Source: Methylorubrum extorquens
GTDB lineage: Bacteria; Pseudomonadota; Alphaproteobacteria; Rhizobiales; Beijerinckiaceae
DNA: 64,000 nt
Direction of reading: 5' to 3'
NCBI RefSeq assembly: GCF_024169925.1
Contig: NZ_JALJXF010000001.1
Span: forward strand, 1,432,001-1,496,000
The translations under genes and the position numbers were made by a program. The notes beneath the pieces were generated by a model that worked only from the letters and a program-made list of their open reading frames with translations, did no database searches and had not been told where the DNA came from. Of the stretch, positions 25,936 to 34,727 are shown piece after piece. Positions within the stretch are counted from its first letter, which is position 1; the number at the start of each line of letters is the position of its first letter.

Positions 25936-27162
25936 TCAGGCGCGATGCCCGATGGATTCACCCTCGACCGGCCAGCGCCAGAAGGCGTCGCCCTCGGCCT
26001 CCAGGTTGCGGTTGAGCACCATCTTGTGGACCTCGTCGGCGCCATCGACGAGCCGTGCCTGCCGGGCGTAGCGGTAGATCCACTCCAGCACGGTGTCCTG
26101 CGAGTAGCCGCGCGCACCGTTGATCTGGATCGCGGTGTCGGCCGCGGCGTGCACGAGATTGGCGACGTGGACCTTCGCCATCGAGATTTCCTTGCGGGCG
26201 AAGCTTCCCTGGTCGAGCGCCCAGGCCGCCTTCATGACGAGAAGACGCCCGATCTCGATGCGCATGGCGAGATCGCCGAGCATGAGTTGGATGCTCTCAC
26301 GGTCGGCGAGCCTCACGCCGAAGCCCTCGCGCTGCGCGGCGTAGTCGCGGGCAATCTCGACGCAGCGCTTCGACAGGCCGAGCCAGCGCATGCAATGGGT
26401 CAGCCGCGCCGGTCCGAGCCGGATCTGCGTCAGCTTGAGGCCATCGCCCTCCTTCAGGAGCACGTTCTCGGCCGGCACTTCGAGGCCCTCGAAGGCGATC
26501 TCGCAGTGACCGCCATGCTCCTCCGGCCCCATGATCCCGATGCGGCGCACGATGTGCCAGCCCGGCTGGTCGCGGTGGAACAAGAAGGCGGTGAGCCCCT
26601 TGCGCGCATCATCGGAGGTGCGCGCGATGACGATGAAGTGCGCCGCGTCCTCCGCGCCGGTGATGAACCACTTGCGGCCGTTGATGACGTAGCGGTCGCC
26701 GCGCCGCTCGGCATAGGTGCGGATCATCGAGGGGTCGGACCCGCCACCGGGATGCGGCTCGGTCATCGCGAAGGCCGAGCGGACCTCGCCGCGCACGATC
26801 GGGTCGAGCCAGCGGCTCTTCTGGGCCGGGGTGGCCGCGGCTTCGAGCACCATCATGTTGCCGTCGTCGGGAGCGGCCGAGTTGAACACGACGGGTCCGA
26901 AGATCGATCGGTTCATCGCCTCGTAGCAGACCGCCATCCCGGCCTTGCCAAGCCCCATGCCGCCGGTCTCCTCCTTGAGCTGAAGGCACCACAGGCCCTG
27001 CTCGCGGGCGAGGCCACGCAGGCGCTGCAGGGCATCGGCGGCGATGTTGCCGTGCCCGTCGTAAGAGGCCGGATCACGCTCGAGCGGCAGGATCTCCGCA
27101 TCGACGAAGGCGGCGATCCGGGCGCGAAACGCCTCCACGCGGGGGGTGATGGTGAAATCCAT
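25936..27162 (-). CDS. acyl-CoA dehydrogenase, ACAD11/LvaC-like
   Basis: The 408-residue flavoprotein has the ACAD fold: FAMTEPHPGGGSDPSMIRT with the FAD/substrate loop, the beta-domain KWFITGAEDAAHFIVIART, and the C-terminal helix with INGARGYSQDTVLEWIYRYAR. The segments GLCLQ-like WCLQLKEETGGMGLG and PDDGNMMVLEAA resemble the ACAD10/11 branch. In Lva systems this branch helps convert phosphorylated 4-hydroxyacyl-CoA to the enoyl-CoA. It is the first gene of a five-gene operon running to 22478 and starts 34 bp from a shared palindrome. Confidence 0.9.
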   Translation of the reverse strand: MDFTITPRVEAFRARIAAFVDAEILPLERDPASYDGHGNIAADALQRLRGLAREQGLWCLQLKEETGGMGLGKAGMAVCYEAMNRSIFGPVVFNSAAPDDGNMMVLEAAATPAQKSRWLDPIVRGEVRSAFAMTEPHPGGGSDPSMIRTYAERRGDRYVINGRKWFITGAEDAAHFIVIARTSDDARKGLTAFLFHRDQPGWHIVRRIGIMGPEEHGGHCEIAFEGLEVPAENVLLKEGDGLKLTQIRLGPARLTHCMRWLGLSKRCVEIARDYAAQREGFGVRLADRESIQLMLGDLAMRIEIGRLLVMKAAWALDQGSFARKEISMAKVHVANLVHAAADTAIQINGARGYSQDTVLEWIYRYARQARLVDGADEVHKMVLNRNLEAEGDAFWRWPVEGESIGHRA

Positions 27163-27195
27163 GCCGGTTGGCCTCTCGGGGCGTCGTCGCCGCCG

Positions 27196-27217
27196 AAAAT
27201 CGAGCGAGCGCTCGTTT
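27196..27217. promoter_or_regulatory. candidate operator palindrome between the ACAD operon and tetR
   Basis: The 19-bp string at 27196-27214 (A-run, TCGAGCGAGCGCTCG, then T-run) is identical to 3654-3672. The palindromic core CGAGC/GCTCG is at 27205-27214. It lies 34 bp upstream of the ACAD start and 155 bp upstream of tetR, the layout expected for a TetR-family repressor that controls the neighbouring operon and possibly itself. Confidence 0.65.
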
Positions 27218-27368
27218 TTTACTGCCTGGATTCCGGCTTGGCAACCGGTTATGGCTGGCCGACAGCCTCACGAGACCGGCATTCGCCCTCGACCGTTTCC
27301 GAGACGCGCCGCCCCCTGCGGCTGACATGTGCAATTGACGCCCGGAAACGGTGCGCGATGATCGAGCG

Positions 27369-28070
27369 ATGAGATCCGCCCAAGCGCTTCAATCCCCGAC
27401 CCATGCCCGCGATGCCTATTCCACGGAGGCGATCTGCGCGCGCATCCTCGAGCGCCATCGGGATCGGGTCAGCGTGCGCAAGCCGCACCTGGCCACCGCC
27501 AACCTCGCCAAGATCATCGAGGCGGTGCTGAGGCTGTCGAGCCGGCAGGGTTTTCACGAGACGAGCCTGCGCGACCTTGCCAAGGATTCCGGCCTGAGCA
27601 TGGGCGGGCTCTACTCGTACTTCGACAACAAGAACACGCTGCTGGTGATGATCCTGACGGAAGTCGCCGAGACCGTCGAGGCGGTTTTGCGCGACGTGCC
27701 CGAAGGGTTGCCTGAGAAGCCAGTGGAGCACCTGCGCTGGCTCATCGAGACGCATATCCGCCTCACGGAAGCGATGCAGCCCTGGTTCGTTTTCGCCTAC
27801 ATGGAAGCCAAGGGGTTTCCGGCTCCGGCCCGCAACCTCGCCACGGAGAGCGAGCTCACCACCGAGCGGATCTTTTCGGACGTGCTGGACCGGGGCGTCG
27901 CGCAAGGAGCGTTCGCGATCGAGAACGTGACGCTGACGGCATCCCTGATCAAGCCGCTGCTGCAGGACTGGTACGTGAAGCGTGCCAAGTACCGGAAGCG
28001 CGGCACGCCGATCCAGACCTACATCGACGGCGTCATCACCTTCGTTGAGCGCGCGATCGTCAAGGCTTGA
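27369..28070 (+). CDS. TetR-family transcriptional regulator
   Basis: The 233-residue protein has an N-terminal HTH (about 45-90): NLAKIIEAVLRLSSRQGFHETSLRDLAKDSG, then LSMGGLYSYFDNKNTLL, the classic TetR helix pattern. The rest is helical and ligand-binding. It is divergent from the ACAD operon with a palindrome between them, so an acyl-CoA-type effector is plausible. The GTG at 27351 would add six residues; ATG 27369 is preferred. The N-terminal extension before the HTH (about 40 residues) is longer than usual. Confidence 0.9.
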   Translation: MRSAQALQSPTHARDAYSTEAICARILERHRDRVSVRKPHLATANLAKIIEAVLRLSSRQGFHETSLRDLAKDSGLSMGGLYSYFDNKNTLLVMILTEVAETVEAVLRDVPEGLPEKPVEHLRWLIETHIRLTEAMQPWFVFAYMEAKGFPAPARNLATESELTTERIFSDVLDRGVAQGAFAIENVTLTASLIKPLLQDWYVKRAKYRKRGTPIQTYIDGVITFVERAIVKA

Positions 28071-28189
28071 CGAAACGCGTGGTCGCCCGCCGTCGCGGGT
28101 GACGGGCTCGGCGCGCCGGCCGAGCCGATCGAACGACGCGAGGCGGTGCCCAAACGGGGGAACGAGCCGCCCGAGGGAGGAGAGCGACG

Positions 28190-28231
28190 ATGAACACCGG
28201 CACCCGCAACGCGCGGAGGATGCTCCTGTGA
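28190..28231 (+). CDS. 13-codon leader ORF coupled to the quinone oxidoreductase gene
   Basis: ATG 28190 follows a strong GGGAGGAGAG ribosome site, encodes MNTGTRNARRMLL, and its TGA (28229-28231) overlaps the GTG start (28228) of the next gene. A second GGAGGA inside the mini-gene serves that GTG. The layout indicates translational coupling. It is not a recognised leader peptide. Confidence 0.4.
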   Translation: MNTGTRNARRMLL

Positions 28232-29202
28232 CCCGCGCGATCGTCTTGCGCGAGCCCGGCGGCCCCGAAGCCCTGCGCCTCGAAAAGGTCGAGATCGGCC
28301 CGCCCGGCCCCGGTGAGATCCGCCTCCGACAGACGGCGATCGGCGTGAACTTCCACGATTGCTACGTCCGGTCGGGCCTCTACCAGACTCTGCCGCTGCC
28401 CGGCATTCCAGGCATCGAGGCGGTGGGCCAGGTCGAGGCCGTCGGCGACGGCGTCGAGGGGCTCGTGCCGGGCCAGCGCGTCGGCTATGTCAGCCGTGGC
28501 TACGGGGCCTATGCCGAGGCCCGGCTGTTGCCGGCTGATCTGGCGGTACCGCTTCCCGATACATTGAGCGACGAGGCAGCGGCCTCGATCCTGCTGAAGG
28601 GTCTGACCGCCTGCATGCTGCTGCGGCGCGTCCACCGGGTCTCGGCCGGGGAGACAATCCTCGTCCACGCGGCCGCAGGCGGCGTCGGGCAGTTGCTCTG
28701 CGCTTGGGGCCGGCATCTCGGCGCGCGGGTGATCGGCACGGTCGGCAGCCGCGAGAAGGCGGAGGTCGCGACCCGCGCGGGCGCGGACCACGTCATCCTC
28801 TACCGGGAGGAAGACTTTTCCGCCCGCGTGCGCGCGATCACGGGCGGGGAGGGAGTGGCGGCCGCCTACGACGCGGTCGGCCGCGACACCATTCTCGGCT
28901 CGCTCGAAAGCCTCGGCTTCCTCGGCACGCTGGTGAATTACGGCCAGGCCTCGGGCCCGGTCGAGCCGCTGTCGCCCTCGGCGCTGGCCGCCAAGTCGAA
29001 CGCGCTGGTGCGGCCGATCGTGTTCCACCACCTGCGCGCCCGGGCCTCGCTCGATGCGATGGCAGGCGAGCTTTTCGCGGCAATCGCGGCCGGGATCATC
29101 CGGCCGGAGACCTTCCTCGCGCTGCTGCTGGATCAGGCCGGCGAGAGCCACCGCATCCTGGAGGCCCGCCGCACCACCGGGGCGGTCATCCTCATCCCCT
29201 GA
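28228..29202 (+). CDS. NADPH:quinone oxidoreductase-type zinc-free MDR dehydrogenase
   Basis: The protein has 324 residues. The N-terminal catalytic domain opens AIVLREPGGPEALRLEKVEI with GVNFHDCYVRSGLY, and the Rossmann domain carries VHAAAGGVGQLLCAWGR. Zinc-binding Cys residues are missing, as in QOR/crotonyl reductase-like enzymes. It uses NAD(P)H to reduce quinones or enals. The start is GTG at 28228. The next gene follows 32 bp later. The physiological substrate is unknown. Confidence 0.88.
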   Translation: MTRAIVLREPGGPEALRLEKVEIGPPGPGEIRLRQTAIGVNFHDCYVRSGLYQTLPLPGIPGIEAVGQVEAVGDGVEGLVPGQRVGYVSRGYGAYAEARLLPADLAVPLPDTLSDEAAASILLKGLTACMLLRRVHRVSAGETILVHAAAGGVGQLLCAWGRHLGARVIGTVGSREKAEVATRAGADHVILYREEDFSARVRAITGGEGVAAAYDAVGRDTILGSLESLGFLGTLVNYGQASGPVEPLSPSALAAKSNALVRPIVFHHLRARASLDAMAGELFAAIAAGIIRPETFLALLLDQAGESHRILEARRTTGAVILIP

Positions 29203-29234
29203 TCCCGTCACGAAGCACGGTCCGACTGATCGCC

Positions 29235-30449
29235 ATGACCCGTACCATCACCACCGTCGAGGATCTGCGCGTGCTCGCCGAGAGGCGCGTGCCGCGCATG
29301 TTCTACGACTACGCCGATTCCGGCTCGTGGACCGAATCGACCTACCGGGCGAACGAGGCCGACTTCGCAGCGATCAAGCTGCGCCAGCGCGTGGCGGTCG
29401 ACATGTCGAACCGCTCGCTCGCCACGACCATGGTCGGACAGCCGGTATCGATGCCGGTGGCGCTCGCCCCCTGCGGCATCGTCGGGATGCAACGGGCCGA
29501 CGGCGAGATCCTGGCGGCCCGCGCCGCGGCCAAGGCCGCCGTGCCGTTCACGCTCTCGACCATGAGCATCTGCTCGATCGAGGACGTGGCGGAGGCGGTG
29601 GATCAGCCGTTCTGGTTCCAGCTCTACTTCCTGCGCGACCGCAGCTTCAACGACCGGCTGATCGACCGTGCCCGTGCCGCGGGCTGCACCGCGCTGGTTC
29701 TGACCCTCGACCTTCAGATCATGGGCCAGCGCCACAAGGATATCCGCAACGGCCTCTCGGCCCCGCCGAAGCCGACGTTGGCCACCCTCGCCAATCTGAT
29801 GACCAAGCCGCGCTGGTGTCTCAGCATGCTCGGCACCAAGCGGCGCTCCCTGCGCAACGTCGTCGGCCATGCCGAGGGGGTGCGCGACACGCGCTCGATC
29901 TCGTCCTGGACTACGGAGCAGTTCGACCCGCGCCTGAGCTGGGACGACGTCCGCCGCATCCAGGATCGCTGGAAGGGCCCGCTGATCCTGAAGGGCATCC
30001 TCGATCCCGAGGACGCGGCCGCGGCCGTCAACACCGGCGCGGAGGCGCTCATCGTCTCGAACCATGGCGGACGTCAGCTCGACGGGGCGATCTCCTCGAT
30101 CGCGGCGCTTCCCGAGATCGTGGCCGAGGTCGGCCACCGCACCGAGGTCTTCATGGACGGCGGCATCCGCTCGGGCCAGGACGTCATCAAGGCGGTCGCC
30201 CTCGGCGCCAAGGGCGTCTTCATCGGTCGCCCCTACGTCTACGGCGTCGGGGCTTTGGGCGAGCGCGGCGTCACGCACTGCCTCGACATCATCCGCAAGG
30301 AGCTCGACATGACGATGGCCTTCTGCGGACGGCGCGACATCCGCACTGTCGATGGCGATATTCTCCACCGTCCGCGCGGGTCATCGCCGCAGCCGGGCCT
30401 CGTCGAGCGCCGCCCGCGCCCGCTCGGTCCGGCGCGCCAAGCGGGCTGA
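29235..30449 (+). CDS. FMN-dependent alpha-hydroxy-acid oxidase/dehydrogenase (LldD family)
   Basis: The protein has 404 residues. Family motifs are FYDYADSGSWTE at the N-terminus, PVALAPCGIVGMQ, WFQLYFLRDR, the base-carrying SNHGGRQLDG with the active His near residue 276, and FMDGGIRSGQDVIKAVALGAKGVFIGRPYVYG, which binds FMN phosphate. It oxidises L-2-hydroxy acids such as lactate, glycolate or mandelate. The loop between strands carries a basic LGTKRRSLRN segment that could be a membrane contact. With AldA in the window it offers a route for 2-hydroxy acids; the substrate is not certain. Confidence 0.92.
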   Translation: MTRTITTVEDLRVLAERRVPRMFYDYADSGSWTESTYRANEADFAAIKLRQRVAVDMSNRSLATTMVGQPVSMPVALAPCGIVGMQRADGEILAARAAAKAAVPFTLSTMSICSIEDVAEAVDQPFWFQLYFLRDRSFNDRLIDRARAAGCTALVLTLDLQIMGQRHKDIRNGLSAPPKPTLATLANLMTKPRWCLSMLGTKRRSLRNVVGHAEGVRDTRSISSWTTEQFDPRLSWDDVRRIQDRWKGPLILKGILDPEDAAAAVNTGAEALIVSNHGGRQLDGAISSIAALPEIVAEVGHRTEVFMDGGIRSGQDVIKAVALGAKGVFIGRPYVYGVGALGERGVTHCLDIIRKELDMTMAFCGRRDIRTVDGDILHRPRGSSPQPGLVERRPRPLGPARQAG

Positions 30450-30476
30450 GGCGGGAACGACGAGAAAGGACGGATC

Positions 30477-31019
30477 ATGACACTCTATCGGTTGGGTGAG
30501 CACGCCCCGCACATCGCGGACGCGAACCGGGTCTGGATCGCGCCGGGCACTCACGTCATCGGCCGTGTACGCATCGGCCTCGATGTCGGCATCTGGTTCG
30601 GGGCGGTGATCCGCGGCGATAACGATCCGATCGCGATTGGCGACCGCACCAACATCCAGGACGGGGCGGTGCTGCACGCCGACCCCGGCTTTCCGCTCAC
30701 GATCGGGGAGGGCGTCACCATCGGGCACGGCGCCATCGTCCACGGCTGCACGATCGGCGACGACACATTGATCGGCATGGGCGCCACAGTGCTCAACGGG
30801 GCCCGGATCGGCCGGGGCTGCATCGTCGGCGCGAACGCCCTCGTCCGTGAGGGCGCCGAGTTTCCCGACGGCAGTCTCATCGTCGGAGTGCCCGCCAAAG
30901 CGGTCCCGGCCAGGGAGATGGACATCACCGCGATGACGCGGATGGCGGCCGAGCAGTATGTCGGCAACGGCAAGCGGTTCCTGAGAGAGTTGGAGCCAGT
31001 TGTGCCGGAACGTTCTTGA
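30477..31019 (+). CDS. gamma-carbonic anhydrase family hexapeptide protein
   Basis: The 180-residue left-handed beta-helix has repeated [LIV]-G-x4 hexapeptides (VIGRVRIGLDVGIWFGAVIRGDND). Metal histidines appear in VLHADPGFPLTIGEG and TIGHGAIVHGC. Such proteins (YrdA/PaaY type) are zinc or iron enzymes; PaaY hydrolyses dead-end CoA esters, which would suit this catabolic block. It starts 27 bp after the FMN oxidase and likely ends that operon. Confidence 0.9.
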   Translation: MTLYRLGEHAPHIADANRVWIAPGTHVIGRVRIGLDVGIWFGAVIRGDNDPIAIGDRTNIQDGAVLHADPGFPLTIGEGVTIGHGAIVHGCTIGDDTLIGMGATVLNGARIGRGCIVGANALVREGAEFPDGSLIVGVPAKAVPAREMDITAMTRMAAEQYVGNGKRFLRELEPVVPERS

Positions 31020-31099
31020 GTCGCCGCCGACGCAGCGGCCAGCGCGATCAGAGGCGGTTAGCAGAACAGAGCTTCGGGGGCGTGTCGAAGATCAAAGAA

Positions 31100-31114
31100 C
31101 CGGCTCTGAGCCGG
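31100..31114. promoter_or_regulatory. 15-bp palindrome in the gap after the carbonic-anhydrase gene
   Basis: CCGGCTC-T-GAGCCGG has 7-bp arms around one base. It lies 80 bp after the upstream stop and 77 bp before the small secreted protein gene. It could be an operator or a short terminator stem. Confidence 0.3.
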
Positions 31115-31190
31115 AGGCTATGACTGTCATCGGGAACAGATGAGGCGCCTGTCAGTTGCCGCTTCGACTGCCAGCGGGAGTTCTGCCATC

Positions 31191-31427
31191 ATGTTGCAAT
31201 CGGCTCGGGCCCTGATCATCTGTGCCTTGCTTGGTGGAGCGGCTCTTCCCAGCAGTGCGGCGGCCTTGCCGAACGCACGCGATGCCGGATTGACGAACGT
31301 CTCCAGAACGACGCAGGTCCGTGATCAGCGGAAGTATCGTAGGGCCCATAGGACTCCACAACGCGTCATGGGCCTAAAGCCCGGACCCGACCCGCGCCGT
31401 GGCCGCCTTCTGCGCCTTCCGCGTTAA
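31191..31427 (+). CDS. small secreted basic protein, unknown
   Basis: The 78-residue ORF starts at ATG 31191, which has a GGGAG site 7 nt upstream. A signal peptide (SARALIICALLGGAALPSSA) is followed by a very basic, unstructured-looking tail ending RRGRLLRLPR. I recognise no family. The end lies 24 bp before an IS481 remnant, so the C-terminus might have been altered by that insertion. Confidence 0.45.
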   Translation: MLQSARALIICALLGGAALPSSAAALPNARDAGLTNVSRTTQVRDQRKYRRAHRTPQRVMGLKPGPDPRRGRLLRLPR

Positions 31428-31507
31428 GCCCATTCATCGATGGCACTAGGTGTTTGATCCCAGGGTTCGATGGTGCACTTTTCACGTCGGAGTGGAGGGA
31501 CGCGCAA

Positions 31508-32340
31508 CAGGCCAGGTTCTTCACGGCAGCGCTACAACGAAGGCGGCGATCCGTCGAGCGGCCAGCATCGTCAAGCGAGCCTAAGGGCGCTCTCGAAGCG
31601 CCATGGGATCAACCAAAAGACGGTCCCCAAGTGGAGGCAGCGGAGCTCGGTCGCCGACCAGCGCACGGGGCCGAAGGATCCGCATTCAACCGTGCTGTCA
31701 CCCGAGGACGAGGCGGTGGTGGTCGCCTTTCGTCGCCACACGCTCCTGCCGCAGGACGACTGCCTCTACGCGCTCCAGGCCACGATCCCGCACCTGACCC
31801 GTTCGTCGCTGCATCGCTGCCTACAGCGCCACGCTATCAGCCGATGGCACCCCTTAGAGCCGTATCCGACCTGATTGCATCAGGCCGGCGTCTCTCGATC
31901 CTTGTTTTGACGCGCACTCTTTCGACGAACCGGTTTCCACTTCGTCGGAATGCGCTCTAACCACGCCCGGCAACGTCGCTTCGGCCGCTTCCATTATCAG
32001 GGAGGCGATTGCAGCCGGCGAGACGTTCCGCGCTCGCAGCTTCGAGTCCGCCTGCGCCCGCAACACTATCGTCCATCGCCTCACCAAGCCGCGGCACCCC
32101 TGGACGAATGGGCAAGTCGAGCGGATGAACCGCACGATCAAGGACGCGACGGTCAAGCGCTATCATTACGATCGCCACGCACAGCTTCAGGCCATCTGGC
32201 CGACTTCGTCAGCGCCTACAACTTTGGCCGCCGCCTGAAGACCCTGCGGGGCCACACGCCCTATGAAGCCATCTGCGAGGCAGGGTCTGCTGACCCAGGC
32301 AAATTCAGGTCAGACCCGCTCCACCGAATGCCGGGACCAA
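31508..32340 (+). pseudogene. IS481-family transposase, frameshifted and internally deleted
   Basis: Pieces lie in three frames. GQVLHGSATTKAAIRRAA begins near 31508. After a frame change, QASLRALSKRHGINQKTV, then LYALQATIPHLTRSSLHRCL, run to about 31850. The catalytic middle is missing and replaced by a dispersed repeat at about 31895-31962. The 3' part resumes with HRLTKPRHPWTNGQVERMNR near 32075, changes frame at about 32190, and ends HRMPGPNS inside the right inverted repeat. It is not functional. Confidence 0.78.
31895..31962. repeat. dispersed intergenic repeat inside the IS481 remnant
   Basis: The sequence TTTTGACGCGCACTCTTTC, then GACGAACCGGTTTCCACTTC and GGAATGCGCTCTAA, is the type of short intergenic repeat widespread in Rhizobiales. 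It shares its layout (poly-T entry, GGTTTCCAC/GCCACC core, ATGCTCTA-like exit) with 38408-38465 and 40003-40058. It sits where the transposase core should be, so it arrived with or after the deletion. Confidence 0.55.
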
Positions 32341-32388
32341 ACAGTGAGACGACGCTGCTTCCTCTCATCATGGCATGACCAGATCGCA

Positions 32389-33408
32389 TCAACCACCGGT
32401 CTCCGACATGCGTCGGGCGAGGTTAGGGGGTGCGCCATGGCGAAAGACGAAATCGTGGCCCTTCGGCTTTCGGCCGATGGCCTGATCGATCAGGCTTACG
32501 ACAGCGTCATCCGCGCCGGCGGTCCGCAGCATCGTCCGCAGGTCGGTGGCGTCGTCTTGGCCTAGGCAGCTATGCAGGATACCGGCCGCGGTGACCCGCA
32601 CCCGATTGCAATCCGCGCAGAAATTGTGAGTGTGCGGCGTGATGAAACCTATCAGACCGCCCGTCTCGGCGACCCGCGCGTAGCGGGCTGGGCCGCCGCT
32701 GCGCATAGAAAGGTCGGAGAGGGTCCAGCGCTCCGCGATCCGCTGCCGCAGGAGGTCGAGGGGCAAGTATTGATCGAGCCGGTCGACGCCGACATCGCCC
32801 AGCGGCATGGTCTCGATCAGGCTGAGCGCCATGTCCCGGCCGTGGGCGAAGGCGATGAGATCGTGGATCTCCTGCTCGGTCCCGTCCTTCAGCGCCACCA
32901 CGTTGAGCTTGACCGTGAGCCCCGCCGCTTGGGCCGCCGCGATCCCGTGCAGCACCTTGGCGAGCGAGCCGCCGCGGGTCAGCACTCGGAACCGCTCGGA
33001 GTCGAGGGTGTCGAGCGAGACGTTGATCCGGCGCACCCCCGCCCGGGCCAAGTCCTCCGCGAAGCGGGCGAGCTGCGTTCCGTTGGTGGTGAGGGTGAGT
33101 TCGCGCAGCGCGCCGGTGCGCAGCGGCTCGGAGAGCGCCGCGAACAGGTCGAGGATGCCCGGTCGCACCAGCGGCTCGCCGCCGGTGATGCGCAGCTTGT
33201 CGATGCCGCGGGCGATGAACAGCCGGGCCAGCCGTGTCAGTTCCTCCAGGCTCAGGATGTCCCGCCGGGGGCGGAAGCTCATATCCTCCGACATGCAGTA
33301 GACGCAGCGCAGGTCGCACCGGTCGGTGACCGAGAGGCGCAGATAGGTCACACGCCGTCCGAAGCCGTCGATGAGCCCACAGGCTGGGGCCGCCCCCTGC
33401 GACGCCAT
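32389..33408 (-). CDS. moaA: GTP 3',8-cyclase MoaA (molybdenum cofactor synthesis)
   Basis: The 339-residue radical-SAM enzyme carries Cys31, Cys35 and Cys38 (CDLRCVYC) for the SAM cluster, GGEPLVR after strand 2, and a second cluster in [18 protein letters not shown]. The C-terminus ends GHDFVF...RRMSETGG as in full-length MoaA. It converts GTP to 3',8-cyclo-7,8-dihydro-GTP with MoaC. The start overlaps the stop of the ferredoxin-reductase gene (TGATG), so the cofactor gene is translated with the molybdoenzyme operon it serves, which suggests a dedicated extra moaA copy. Confidence 0.95.
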   Translation of the reverse strand: MASQGAAPACGLIDGFGRRVTYLRLSVTDRCDLRCVYCMSEDMSFRPRRDILSLEELTRLARLFIARGIDKLRITGGEPLVRPGILDLFAALSEPLRTGALRELTLTTNGTQLARFAEDLARAGVRRINVSLDTLDSERFRVLTRGGSLAKVLHGIAAAQAAGLTVKLNVVALKDGTEQEIHDLIAFAHGRDMALSLIETMPLGDVGVDRLDQYLPLDLLRQRIAERWTLSDLSMRSGGPARYARVAETGGLIGFITPHTHNFCADCNRVRVTAAGILHSCLGQDDATDLRTMLRTAGADDAVVSLIDQAIGRKPKGHDFVFRHGAPPNLARRMSETGG

Positions 33409-34727
33409 CAGGCCGCCTCGCCGGCGACCGCGAGCATCTCGGCGCGCGTGACGAATTTTTCGCGCGGTTTGCCGACCGACTGTCCGCGCGCGGTCTCAGC
33501 GGCCTCGATCCGGCGCCATGCGGCGTAGTCGATGGTGTGCCCGGTCCGCTCCGCCAGGCTGGCCACCAGAGCGTCCGCACTCCCGACTGGAAACGGGAGG
33601 GTCGCGAGGTCGGCGAGCACAGCCGCCGCCGTTTCCACGCCGCAGGCGCGGTTGGTCCCGATCGTGCCGTGCGGACCGCGCTTGCTCCAGCCGCAGGTAT
33701 AGAGGCCCGGCACCGGCACGCCGTCCGTCACGATCCGGCCACCGAGATTGGCATGAACGCCCGCCTGCGCGTCGTAAGGGATTCCCGCCACCGGCGCGGT
33801 CCGGCGCCCGATGCTGGCGACGACAAGTCCGCATTCGAGGGCGAGCGTCCGGTCAGAGTCGGGCCGGCGCAGATGCAGGCGTTCGACCCGGTCTTCCCCC
33901 GCCAAGCGGACAGGCTCCAGGCCGAAGCGGATCAGGCATCGCCGCCGCTTGCCCGAACCGCCGTGGGCCTCGGAGAAGCCGCGCAGGATAGCCGCATTGG
34001 CGCGCGCCTCCGCGCCGGCTTCCACCGGCGGTTCCGGAACGCCGCCGGGCAGGTCGTCGGAATCGAGCCCGGTGGCGCAATCGGCGAGCGCGCCGAATTC
34101 GCCGAGTTCCTTCGGGGAGAAGCGCGCGCGGGCGACCCCGCCGCGCCCGACGATCTGCACCTCGCGGATTCGGCTCTCCGCGAGGGCGTCCAGCGCGTGG
34201 GCGGCGATGTCGGTGTGGCGCAATTCGTCGGGGGTCTTGAGGAGGATGCGGGCGACATCGAGGGCGACGTTGCCATGCCCGATCACCACCGCCCGCTCCG
34301 CCGAGAGGTCGAAGGACAGACCGGCCGCGTCGGGATGGCCGTTGTACCAGCCGATGAAGGCACCCGCCTGATGGCTTCCGGCCAGATCCTCGCCGGGAAT
34401 GCCCATCCGCCGGTCGAGGGACGCGCCGTTGGCCAGGATGACGGCATGGTAGCAGGCCCTCAACTCGGGAACGCTCACATCGGCACCGACCTCGATCCCG
34501 CCTACGAAGCGGAAACCGGGCAGGCCGGCGATCCGGTCGAACACCGTGGTCACCTGCTTCAGCTTCGGATGGTCCGGCGCGACGCCGAACCGGACGAGCC
34601 CGAACGGGGCGGGCAGACGCTCGAACAGGTCCACCGCCACAGGCGTGCCCGAGCGCAGCAGCGCCTCGGCCGCGTAGAACCCGGCCGGCCCGCTCCCGAC
34701 CACTGCGATGCGATGCGGCGCGCTCAT
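33408..34727 (-). CDS. ferredoxin-NADP+ reductase, adrenodoxin-reductase (FprA) type
   Basis: The protein has 439 residues. An FAD loop [15 protein letters not shown] near residue 8, [16 protein letters not shown], and the NADP loop [16 protein letters not shown] near 155 are all characteristic of FprA/adrenodoxin reductase. The [15 protein letters not shown] signature is near 350. It moves electrons between NADP(H) and the ferredoxin encoded just upstream (overlap ATGA). This gives the molybdoenzyme a link to the NADP pool. Confidence 0.92.
   Translation of the reverse strand: MSAPHRIAVVGSGPAGFYAAEALLRSGTPVAVDLFERLPAPFGLVRFGVAPDHPKLKQVTTVFDRIAGLPGFRFVGGIEVGADVSVPELRACYHAVILANGASLDRRMGIPGEDLAGSHQAGAFIGWYNGHPDAAGLSFDLSAERAVVIGHGNVALDVARILLKTPDELRHTDIAAHALDALAESRIREVQIVGRGGVARARFSPKELGEFGALADCATGLDSDDLPGGVPEPPVEAGAEARANAAILRGFSEAHGGSGKRRRCLIRFGLEPVRLAGEDRVERLHLRRPDSDRTLALECGLVVASIGRRTAPVAGIPYDAQAGVHANLGGRIVTDGVPVPGLYTCGWSKRGPHGTIGTNRACGVETAAAVLADLATLPFPVGSADALVASLAERTGHTIDYAAWRRIEAAETARGQSVGKPREKFVTRAEMLAVAGEAA

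Larger units (their letters stand above)
31451..32343 (+). mobile_element. IS481-family remnant (degenerate)
   Basis: The ends match as imperfect inverted repeats: TGTTTGATCCCAGGGTTCG at 31451-31469 and, on the other strand, TGTTTGGTCCCGGCATTCG ending at 32343 (15 of 19 bases). The encoded transposase is frameshifted and has lost its middle. No clear target duplication is seen. The element is about 0.9 kb, shorter than the usual 1.0-1.1 kb. Confidence 0.75.
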
